The notes beneath the pieces were generated by a model. That model ran no database searches and was not told the DNA's origin. It was given only the letters and a program-made list of their open reading frames with translations. A stretch of DNA of 8,447 bases from Balneolales bacterium (GTDB lineage Bacteria; Bacteroidota; Rhodothermia; Balneolales; Natronogracilivirgulaceae). The position numbers and the translations under genes are program-made. Every line of letters begins with the position of its first letter. Positions within the stretch are counted from its first letter, which is position 1. Below, in pieces: positions 1-7,200 of this stretch. The stretch spans positions 1 through 8,447 of the forward strand of contig SKNL01000023.1 of the NCBI GenBank assembly GCA_007120555.1, in the 5' to 3' direction.

Positions 1-38
1 CTGGTCCGCAGGTAAAAACGGAACTGGTCCGCAGGTAA
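1..38 (+). repeat. 15-bp direct repeat at the left edge, possible end of an upstream gene
   Basis: The 15-mer CTGGTCCGCAGGTAA occurs at 1-15 and again at 24-38, a period of 23 bp with an 8-bp spacer. Because 23 is not a multiple of three, the two copies place the same ending, Leu-Val-Arg-Arg-stop, in two different + frames, with stops at 13-15 and 36-38. A gene entering from the left could therefore end at either stop. Too little is visible to identify it. In some bacteria a diadenylate cyclase gene (cdaA) precedes a YbbR gene, but nothing here proves that. The repeat itself is certain; the coding interpretation is a guess. Confidence 0.6.
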
Positions 39-58
39 CGCAAGCACATTCTTCTACC

Positions 59-1048
59 ATGGCAAACAACAGCAGAATCAAAAACTGGGTGTCCAGGCTT
101 TTCAGGGCATCCGATACGGAGACAACCTACCTGCACAAGGGGGAGATCGCCGTGGTTTTCCTGATTGCCTTTTTCATTGCCATTTCAATGTGGCTGCTGG
201 TCAACATGAGCAAGGAGTACAGCTTGACCATAAGCGTCCCGATCCAGGTGACCGATTACAGCGAAGATATGGCTTTCGTCTCCGCCCCCCCCGAAAACGC
301 CCGTGTCGGCGTGAACGGGGAAGGTTGGAACCTCTTGTCAATCTACCGCAATCCTCCCGAGATCACTATTCCGTACAGCGAAGGGGAAGTCGATATCAGC
401 GAAATCGTGCAGAGAGAGGTAGGGACATACACCGACATCAACGTCCATAAAGTGGAACCATCCCGGATCACTCTCCAGATGGAACCTAAAAGCAGTATCA
501 GGGTGCCCATACGCCCTGATTTGGATGTGCAGCTAAGAGCACAGTACGAAATTGTCGGCCGCGTGAGGGTAACGCCGGACAGTGTGACCGTCATTGGCGC
601 GCAATCGGCCATCGACACCCTTCGCAGCATTTCCACGGAGACGTTGCGCCTGAGAAATGTGCAGAATTCGGTGGAGCGGAGCGTTGCGCTGACAGAGCCG
701 GATGGACTTGCACTGCAGGACGTCAGCGAGGCCCGGGTCTCATTCCAGGTAACGGAATTTACCGAGGGGGATGTGCGCGTGCCCCTGCGCGCCAGGAATG
801 TTCCGGAAGGATGGGAAATCCGCTTCAATCCGACGATCCTCACCATAAGATACCAGGTGCCGATCGATCAGTTCAGCGCAGCGCAGGAGATGGTTCTATA
901 CGAGGCGTTTGTAAACTATTCTGACATTTTACGCGATACTACAGGCGTTGTGACTCCCCGTGTGGAACCGGTGACCGACGAACTGGACCTGCGGCTGCAA
1001 TCGATCCAGCCGCGGCGCGTCTCCTATTTTCAGGTGGTGCCGGAGTGA
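59..1048 (+). CDS. YbbR/CdaR-like domain protein, membrane-anchored
   Basis: A 329-residue protein with a short basic N-terminus, one hydrophobic segment at about residues 29-49 ending in the SMWLLV type of motif typical of YbbR/CdaR proteins, then an all-beta exported part. I see two YbbR-like repeats, about 53-142 and 145-232. The second has the characteristic strand-turn PDSVTVIGAQSAIDTL at 173-188. A more divergent third repeat covers about 237-329. The expected topology is a short cytoplasmic N-terminus with the repeats outside the membrane. In Firmicutes, CdaR of this family binds and modulates the diadenylate cyclase CdaA; outside Firmicutes the role is not settled, so I give no symbol. 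The frame is open to the window edge, but the ATG at 59 is preferred because it begins the basic pre-membrane stretch and upstream codons show no family similarity. No Shine-Dalgarno precedes it. The 3' end overlaps ispH by 19 bp. Confidence 0.85.
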   Translation: MANNSRIKNWVSRLFRASDTETTYLHKGEIAVVFLIAFFIAISMWLLVNMSKEYSLTISVPIQVTDYSEDMAFVSAPPENARVGVNGEGWNLLSIYRNPPEITIPYSEGEVDISEIVQREVGTYTDINVHKVEPSRITLQMEPKSSIRVPIRPDLDVQLRAQYEIVGRVRVTPDSVTVIGAQSAIDTLRSISTETLRLRNVQNSVERSVALTEPDGLALQDVSEARVSFQVTEFTEGDVRVPLRARNVPEGWEIRFNPTILTIRYQVPIDQFSAAQEMVLYEAFVNYSDILRDTTGVVTPRVEPVTDELDLRLQSIQPRRVSYFQVVPE

Positions 1049-2343
1049 GCGGCTTCATCGCGGAAGGGCTTGAGGGCCTCTTCCATCGGGCGGCAACCCT
1101 CAAAATAGGACGCCACCTTGAGCAGCACCTCGTCCACCAGCGCATCCGGACAGGAAGCGCCTGAAGTGATGGCAATAGTGACCGGCTCGGTCGCTTTCGG
1201 TATCCAGTTGCGGGTGTGCTCCACTTCCTTGTTCCACTGGTTGAAGTGATGTATCTCATTGCGTGACTTGATCTCCGAGGCGTCGCGGATGTGATAGGAG
1301 GGGAATCGCTCTTCCAGCAGCTCTACCAGGTGCATGGTGTTCGAGGAGTTGTATCCGCCCACGACAAGGGCCATGTCAGCCCGCTCATCCATCAGTCCGT
1401 AGGTGGCCGACTGATTCTCGTTGGTGGCGTAACACAGCGTATCGGTGGTGTCGGCGAAATGCATCTCCACGCCCGGACTTTCTTCTGGGGTCATATCGGA
1501 CCCGGGGGCCGCGCCGGACCCTGACTTGCCGGCCGAAACGCCGTATTTTTCCTCGATCGCATCCCTCAGGATCTGCATCACCTCGCGGGTCTCTGTGGCC
1601 AGCATCGTGGTCTGGTTGATGACGCCGATGCGTTTCATGTCCCCGACCGGATCGAACCCGTCGGTGCACTTCATCCCGAAATACTTCTGAAAGTCGGAGC
1701 GCGGACGCTTTTCGAGGATGATGTCGGCCAGAATGTGCGCCTCCGCCGGATTCAGGACCACCACGCACTGCGCATCCTGAGAGCTGTGAGAGAAGGTGGC
1801 GCGCGTCTCCTCATGCTGATACTTTCCGTGGATGACCAGCGAGAACCCTTTGGATCCCAGCTGCTTGCCTCGCTTCCACACCTTGATCACAAAGGGGCAG
1901 GTGGTGTCATACTGATACGGATTGATGCCCTGCCTCTCAAGTTTTTGCTGGATTTCAACCGTGGTCCCAAACGCCGGCACGATGACGATATCGCCCGGGG
2001 ACAGCGATTCGATCGAAATGCGCTCCGTGCCGTCTGTTTCGTACAGGAAACGGACGCCGCGCGCTTCCAGATCCCTGTTGACCGTGGGATTGTGGATCAT
2101 CTCGCTGAGCAGATAGATGTTTTTGCCGGGATGCTCTTCCACCGTGCGGTATGCGATGTCAATGGCATTTTCCACCCCGTAGCAGAAACCGAAATGGCGC
2201 GGGATGAGAAAACGGACCGGCCCCAGATCCAGCACAGCGGGTTTCCTGTCCTTCTTGCGCGGATCCAGGATCTGTCGCGCATTTTTTACGGTTTTGATGA
2301 TTTCGGACCGGTACAGGTCCGGAATGAAAAATTCCTTGGGCAT
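1030..2343 (-). CDS. ispH: 4-hydroxy-3-methylbut-2-enyl diphosphate reductase (IspH/LytB), long form
   Basis: IspH catalyses the last step of the MEP pathway, reducing HMBPP to IPP and DMAPP with a [4Fe-4S] cluster; it is cytosolic. The three cluster cysteines are visible: C54 (FGFCYGVENA), C149 (YDTTCPF) and C304 (DTLCYAT), matching E. coli C12, C96 and C197. Substrate-binding residues are also present: H84 (EMIHN), H177 and E179 (YQHEE), T245 (NQTT), the NSSN run at 332-335 and S397 (SGASCPD). At 437 residues it is much longer than the roughly 316-residue E. coli enzyme. It has about 43 extra N-terminal residues, including YRSEIIKTVK, which resembles the cyanobacterial/plant form. It also has a Gly/Ser/Pro-rich insert at about 269-292 and a short tail. 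The start ATG gives a sensible N-terminus, with no Shine-Dalgarno. It lies 87 bp downstream of ettA on the same strand and converges with the YbbR gene. The function is secure. Confidence 0.96.
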   Translation of the reverse strand: MPKEFFIPDLYRSEIIKTVKNARQILDPRKKDRKPAVLDLGPVRFLIPRHFGFCYGVENAIDIAYRTVEEHPGKNIYLLSEMIHNPTVNRDLEARGVRFLYETDGTERISIESLSPGDIVIVPAFGTTVEIQQKLERQGINPYQYDTTCPFVIKVWKRGKQLGSKGFSLVIHGKYQHEETRATFSHSSQDAQCVVVLNPAEAHILADIILEKRPRSDFQKYFGMKCTDGFDPVGDMKRIGVINQTTMLATETREVMQILRDAIEEKYGVSAGKSGSGAAPGSDMTPEESPGVEMHFADTTDTLCYATNENQSATYGLMDERADMALVVGGYNSSNTMHLVELLEERFPSYHIRDASEIKSRNEIHHFNQWNKEVEHTRNWIPKATEPVTIAITSGASCPDALVDEVLLKVASYFEGCRPMEEALKPFRDEAAHSGTT

Positions 2344-2388
2344 GGTTTTGCGTATCGTTGCGTATTTCCGGCAAATAACGGGCCATCT

Positions 2389-2414
2389 TCCCTGCCTGGT
2401 GCGCCAGACAGGGA
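2389..2414 (-). terminator. Imperfect hairpin between ettA and ispH, possible terminator or leader element
   Basis: The arms 2389-2399 (TCCCTGCCTGG) and 2404-2414 (CCAGACAGGGA) pair over 11 bp with one C-A mismatch, around the loop TGCG. The hairpin begins 17 bp after the ettA stop and lies about 45 bp before the ispH start. On the minus strand it is followed by AAGATGGCCCG, not a U-run, so it is not a textbook Rho-independent terminator. It might stabilise the ettA mRNA 3' end, act in the ispH leader, or have no role. Confidence 0.35.
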
Positions 2415-2430
2415 GTGCCGTTGCACCGTA

Positions 2431-4104
2431 TCAGTCACGCTTGAGTTTTTTGTACTGGATGCGTTTGGGCTGGTCGTCAATGCCCAGCACATCGCGCCGG
2501 TACTCCTGGTACTGACGGAAGTTCCCTTCAAACCATCGCACCATGCTGTCGCCTTCAAAGGCCAGGATGTGCGTGGCTATGCGGTCGAGGAACCACCGGT
2601 CGTGAGAGATAACGACAACGCATCCCGCAAAGTTCAGTAACGCATCCTCCAGGGCCCGCAGTGTCTGGATGTCGAGGTCGTTCGTGGGCTCATCGAGCAG
2701 CAGCAGGTTGGCGCCTTCACGGAGCGTTTTGGCCAGGTGGACCCGGTTGCGCTCGCCGCCGGAGAGCTGGTCGGTTTTCTTCTGCTGGTCGCCGCCGGTG
2801 AAATTGAAACGGGCGACGTAAGCACGCGAGTTGATGTCGCGGTTGCCGAGCTTGATCGTATCCATACCGTCGGAAATCTCTTCCCAGATCGATTTTTTCG
2901 GATCCAGGGGCCGGCTTTGGTCGGCATAGCCGATCTCGACGGTGTCGCCGATCTCGAACGTACCGCTGTCCGCCTGCTCCCGGCCGGTGATCATGCGGAA
3001 CAGAGTGGTCTTTCCTGCGCCGTTCGGACCGATGACACCGACAATGCCGCCGGCCGGCAGGTTGAACTCCAGGTTCTCGAAGAGCAGCCGGTCGCCGAAC
3101 CCTTTGGAGACGCCGTTGGCCTGGATTACCTTGTCGCCCAAGCGTGGACCGGGCGGGATGTAGATCTCCAGCTCATCGCGCTTTTTTTCCTGCTCGCTTG
3201 CAGAAAGCAGGTCCTCGTAGGCCGTGATGCGCGCCTTGCTCTTGGAGTGGCGCCCCTTCGGGTTGGTGTGGATCCACTCCATCTCGCGGTCGATGGTTTT
3301 CTGGAGCTTTTTGTTCTGCTGCTTTTCGACCTCCAGCCGGCGGCGCTTCTGCTCCAGCCAGCTGCTGTAGTTGCCTTCGAAGGGGATGCCCTCGCCGTGA
3401 TCGAGCTCCAGTATCCACCCGGCCACATTGTCCAGGAAGTAGCGGTCGTGCGTGATGGCGATCACCGTGCCTTCGTAGCGCTCCAGATGCTGTTCAAGCC
3501 ACTGCACCGAGTCGGCGTCGAGGTGGTTGGTGGGCTCATCGAGCAGCAGCACGTCCGGCTCCCTGAGCAGCAGCCGGCACAGCGCCACACGCCGGCACTC
3601 CCCGCCGGAAAGCACGCTGATCGGCGTTTCCTCAGGCGGACAGCGCAGGGCCTGCATCGCCATATGGAGCTTGCTGTCGAGGTCCCATGCGTTTTTCTGG
3701 TCGATCTTCTCCTGGAGTTTGGACTGCCGCTCAATTAACGCGTCGAAATCAGCGTCCGGCTCGCCAAACTGCTCGCTGATCTTTTCATATTCGCGGACCA
3801 GATCCACCAGTTCCTGGACACCTTCTTCCACGATGTCGCGGACGGTCTTGTCGGGGTCGAGTTCGGGTTCCTGCGGAAGGTGGCCGAACGTCACGCCCGA
3901 TTTGGAGGTTATATGCCCCTCGTAGTTGTCGTCGAGTCCGGCAATGATGCGCAGCAGCGTGCTTTTACCGGATCCGTTGGCACCGATGATGCCTATTTTT
4001 GCGCCGTAGAAGAACGACAGATAGATGTCCTTCAGAACGCGCTGGTTCGGGCCCCAGGTCTTGCCTACGCCCGTCATGGAGAAAATGATTTTCTGATCGC
4101 TCAC
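2431..4104 (-). CDS. ettA: ABC-F energy-dependent translational throttle protein EttA
   Basis: A 557-residue twin-ATPase ABC-F protein, close to the 555 residues of E. coli EttA. These soluble proteins bind the ribosomal E site and couple translation to ATP/ADP status. Domain 1 has Walker A GANGSGKST (41-49), signature LSGGE (165-169), Walker B LLLDE with catalytic E190, and H219. An arm region lies at about 95-140. A basic inter-domain linker at about 242-322 carries the EttA-like stretches EGNYSSWLEQK and IPPGPRLGDK. Domain 2 has Walker A GPNGAGKTT (359-367), LSGGE (447-451), E472 and H501, and the C-terminus PKRIQYKKLKRD is EttA-like. I chose the GTG at 4104-4102: it aligns with the E. coli N-terminus (SMTGVGK versus TMHRVGK). 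The reading frame stays open upstream to 4287, but that would add 61 residues without family similarity, cross a 16-bp tandem repeat and overlap smc. No Shine-Dalgarno is seen. The residue after the first LSGGE is Cys rather than the usual Arg. Confidence 0.95.
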   Translation of the reverse strand: MSDQKIIFSMTGVGKTWGPNQRVLKDIYLSFFYGAKIGIIGANGSGKSTLLRIIAGLDDNYEGHITSKSGVTFGHLPQEPELDPDKTVRDIVEEGVQELVDLVREYEKISEQFGEPDADFDALIERQSKLQEKIDQKNAWDLDSKLHMAMQALRCPPEETPISVLSGGECRRVALCRLLLREPDVLLLDEPTNHLDADSVQWLEQHLERYEGTVIAITHDRYFLDNVAGWILELDHGEGIPFEGNYSSWLEQKRRRLEVEKQQNKKLQKTIDREMEWIHTNPKGRHSKSKARITAYEDLLSASEQEKKRDELEIYIPPGPRLGDKVIQANGVSKGFGDRLLFENLEFNLPAGGIVGVIGPNGAGKTTLFRMITGREQADSGTFEIGDTVEIGYADQSRPLDPKKSIWEEISDGMDTIKLGNRDINSRAYVARFNFTGGDQQKKTDQLSGGERNRVHLAKTLREGANLLLLDEPTNDLDIQTLRALEDALLNFAGCVVVISHDRWFLDRIATHILAFEGDSMVRWFEGNFRQYQEYRRDVLGIDDQPKRIQYKKLKRD

Positions 4105-4113
4105 AATGTCGTG

Positions 4114-4146
4114 TTTTGCAGGTAAATGTTTTTGCAGGTAAATGTT
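4114..4146 (-). repeat. Perfect 16-bp tandem duplication in the ettA leader
   Basis: The 16-bp unit TTTTGCAGGTAAATGT (+ strand) occurs twice back to back at 4114-4129 and 4130-4145, with the next base T continuing the period. It ends 9 bp before the ettA GTG start, so on the coding strand it gives two copies of TTTACCTGCAAAA in the probable 5' leader. The period is not a multiple of three, which argues against it being coding. It contains the same octamer, GCAGGTAA, as the repeat at 1-38. It may be simple replication slippage or two copies of a regulatory site. Confidence 0.8.
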
Positions 4147-4150
4147 CCGG

Positions 4151-4177
4151 TGATGGTGCCGCAATGCCGCATCATCG
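4151..4177 (-). other. Weak inverted repeat in the smc-ettA gap
   Basis: GATGGTGC at 4152-4159 and GCATCATC at 4169-4176 can pair over 8 positions around a 9-base loop, with one position a G-U wobble in + strand RNA and an A-C mismatch in the minus-strand transcript that would matter here. No U-run follows. It is the only structure in the smc-ettA gap that could act as an smc 3' end, and it is weak. Confidence 0.2.
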
Positions 4178-4219
4178 CCTGTATGCCGGGTGCTTCTGCC
4201 GCTGGTATCCGTAAGAAAA

Positions 4220-7200
4220 TCAGACCGTGGCGTTGTCCGTAGCCGGTACGTCATCAAGACGCACGCCCACCAGCTTGCTGACGCCAACCTCCGGCATCGT
4301 CACCCCGTACATCATCTCGGATTTGTCCATCGTCGTCTTGTTGTGGGTGATGACGATGAACTGGGTGTCGTCGCTGAACTTCCTTAGCAATTTCGTGAAA
4401 CGCAGGATGTTCGGATCGTCGAGGGGAGCGTCCACCTCGTCCATCACACAAAACGGGGAGGGCTTGACCAGGTAGATGGCAAAAAGAAGGGCGATGGCCG
4501 TCAGCGTTTTTTCACCCCCGGAGAGCTGCTCGATGACGCTGGGACGCTTGCCTCGCGGGTTGGCGATGATCTCGATCTTGGCCTCCAGCGGATCATCGGC
4601 CTGTTCGTCGATCACCAGATCGCAGTGGTCGTTTTCCTCAAACAGGGTGTTGAACACGGTGCGGAAATTCTCGCGGATGGCGCGGAAGGTTTTGTTGAAC
4701 CGCTCCTGGGCTTTCTGGTTGATCTCCTGGATGGTCTCGATCAGCTGTTCCTCGGCGCTTTCGAGGTCGCGGATCTGCTCTTCGAAATGATCGAGCCGCT
4801 GCCTCTCTTCGTCGTACTCCTTGATGGCCAGCGGGTTCACCTCGCCGATATTCTTAAGGCGCTGCCTGAGCGTGAAGATGGTCTCCTGCGCCGTGGAGAT
4901 GTCCGTGTTCTCAGGAAGCTGCTCCTCGATCTGGTCGATGGTCAGGCTGTAAGTTTCCCAGACGTGATCGTTGATGTTTTTCTGCTCCATTTCCAGCTTG
5001 GATTTGGCCAGCTCCAGCGAGTAGAGCAGCTCCTGGCTGGAATCCTTCTTGCGGCGCGCTTCCTTGAGGTTCTCCTCGAGCAGGTTGATCTTCCCGCGCT
5101 GGCGGGCACACGCCTCTTCGGCCTCATTGTACTCTTTTTCCGCCGTCTCCTTGTGGATGAGCTGTCCGCGCAGTTCGTCCTCGGCCAGCTCCAGCTGCTC
5201 ACGCAGGGAAATGATCTCGTTTTTGCTGGATTTGGCCTGTTCGGCCCGCTGCGACAGCCGGTCCTTGATGGCCTGGACATCCGACTCATAGCGAGCGATA
5301 TCGCGCTTGAGCGTGGCAACCCGGTTTTCGGCGTTCTGGAACCGCAGGGCCACGTCGTTGAAACGGGTCTGGGACCGCTGCAGGATCTCCTCCTTCTCGT
5401 TGAGCGCGGACTTGAGCGACACCTCCTGCCGTACCGCCGACTCCAGCTCGCTGTTAAGCTTTTCCAGTTCCGGGGTGATCTGCGTGCGCTCCTCGCCGGC
5501 CTTGCGCACGGTCTCTTTCAGTTCCCCGACCCGTTGTTCCAGCTCCTGGACGTTTTTCCGGTAGAAATCGGCCTGATTCTGGGTGGATTCGGTGCGTGCC
5601 TCGTGCTTGCGGAGCCGGTCCGAGCACTCCCTCACGTGCTGCTGATGCGGTTGAAGGTCAAATTTGCGGTAGGATTCGATGAAATCGTCCAGTTGCACTT
5701 CGGCCTTTTCGATTTCCAGGGAGACGGCTTCCGCCTGCTGCCGCCGCTTTTCCACTTTTTCACGCAGGCCAATGCGCACCCCGGCATTTTTGTTGCTGCT
5801 GCCGCTGTAAATGAAGCCGTTTTGTGATGCCACATCGCCGCCGGCCGTCACAGCGGCCATCCGGTGCTTTGCAGCCAGCCGGACCGCATCCTCCAGGGAG
5901 TCCGTCAGCACAACATGTCCGAAAAAGAGCTGCTTGAGCGGTTCGAATGTCGCATCGCAGGTGACAAGATCTGACAGCGGGGTGGCGCCTTCCGGTGCGT
6001 CATCACCCGGTACCTTGTTACGGTCCTCACCATGGCCTTTCCCGGCGGAAATGCGGTTCAGCGGGACTATGGTCACCCGCCCCTTGTCTTTTTTGCGAAG
6101 CAGGCCGAACGCCCGGACTGCCTCCTCTTCGTTGGCGGTGATCACGAAATTGGCGGCATCCCCGAGCACGGCTTCCACTGCCGCAGCGTGTTTCTCGCCG
6201 CTTGAAAAAACATCGCTGACCAGCTCAAGCATCGAGAAATCATCGCGGTGCTCCCGCAGGTACTGCACTCCGGCGGGATGGGCGTCCGACGACTCGGCCA
6301 GGCCTTTAAGCAGCTCGTACTCGGACCGGTACGCATCCTGCCGGCTTTGCAGTCCGCGGATCTCGTCCTTATGCTGATTGATCCGGTTGAGCAGCTGCTC
6401 CCGCTCCGTGCGCGCCTGTTCGAGCTGTTTTTCGGCTTCTTCGTATTCCTGCAGAAACAGGTCATGGCGCGCTTCCATGCCCTCTTTCTCCTCGATAAAG
6501 GAAGCCGCTTTTTCACGGCTCTCGCCGAGCTGCTTTTGCAGCCGCTGCTCCTGTTCTTCGGCGTTCTCAACGCGGGATTCCAAACGTACCTGCAAGTTTT
6601 GCAGTTCACTGATACGCCGGCGGGCCTCGCTGTGCTGCCGCGCAGCCGTGTCCAGCTCTCCGCGCACCCGTCCTACCTGCCGGCGGCTGTCTTCCAGCGA
6701 TGTCTCGGCGGTTTCATGCTCCCCGCGCACCTGCTCCAGCTCCGCTTCGGCGCGCTGCAACTCCTCCTCGTTGGATTTCAGGTTTTTGCGCAGTTCGCGG
6801 ATCTCGTTTTCGGCCTGGTAAATATCCTGTTCATAGCGCTGGATCACCGTTTCTTCGGTTTTGATCTTCTCCTCCGCAACACGCATGTTCGTGCGGATCT
6901 CCTGGATGCCGCTGTTGATCCGTTCGACCTTCCGGCGCACCTCGTTCTGTGTCCGCTCTTTGCCGATCAGGGCCTCGTGCGCTTCCTCTTCATTCCTCTC
7001 CAGCATCTCAAGCCGGTTCTGCAGCTCCTCTTTGGTCGAAGAAACACTGGCGATCCGCTCCAGCAGCGGGTTCAGTTCGCCGCGCACACTCTGGTACTCC
7101 TGGCGGGATACGGCCTTGTCCAGGAACTCAAGTTCCTCCTGGTATTTGCGGGCCCGTTCGGCACGGGACGCCTGGGACTGGAGGGATCGCGTCTTCTTGC

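Noticed and set aside
343..846. A 167-codon minus-strand open frame inside the YbbR gene
   Set aside because: It is a shadow frame. The + strand YbbR frame has a membrane anchor and YbbR repeats, and this one has no recognisable features.
2344..2430. A promoter for ispH in the 87-bp gap, where GTTATTTG resembles the TAnnTTTG element
   Set aside because: The spacing between TA and TTTG does not fit the consensus and there is no clear -33 TTG, so I do not list it as a promoter.
1735..2640. A 301-codon + strand open frame spanning the ettA-ispH gap
   Set aside because: It is antisense to the ends of two solid genes and has no domain resemblance. It is open only because of codon bias.
2737..3738. 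A 333-codon + strand open frame opposite ettA
   Set aside because: It lies wholly within the conserved ettA gene, with no family resemblance or plausible start signals of its own.
4625..5827. A 400-codon + strand open frame opposite the second SMC coiled coil, with hydrophobic runs that could look like membrane segments
   Set aside because: The apparent hydrophobicity comes from reverse-complementing Glu/Lys/Gln codons. The minus-strand SMC frame is continuous and conserved.
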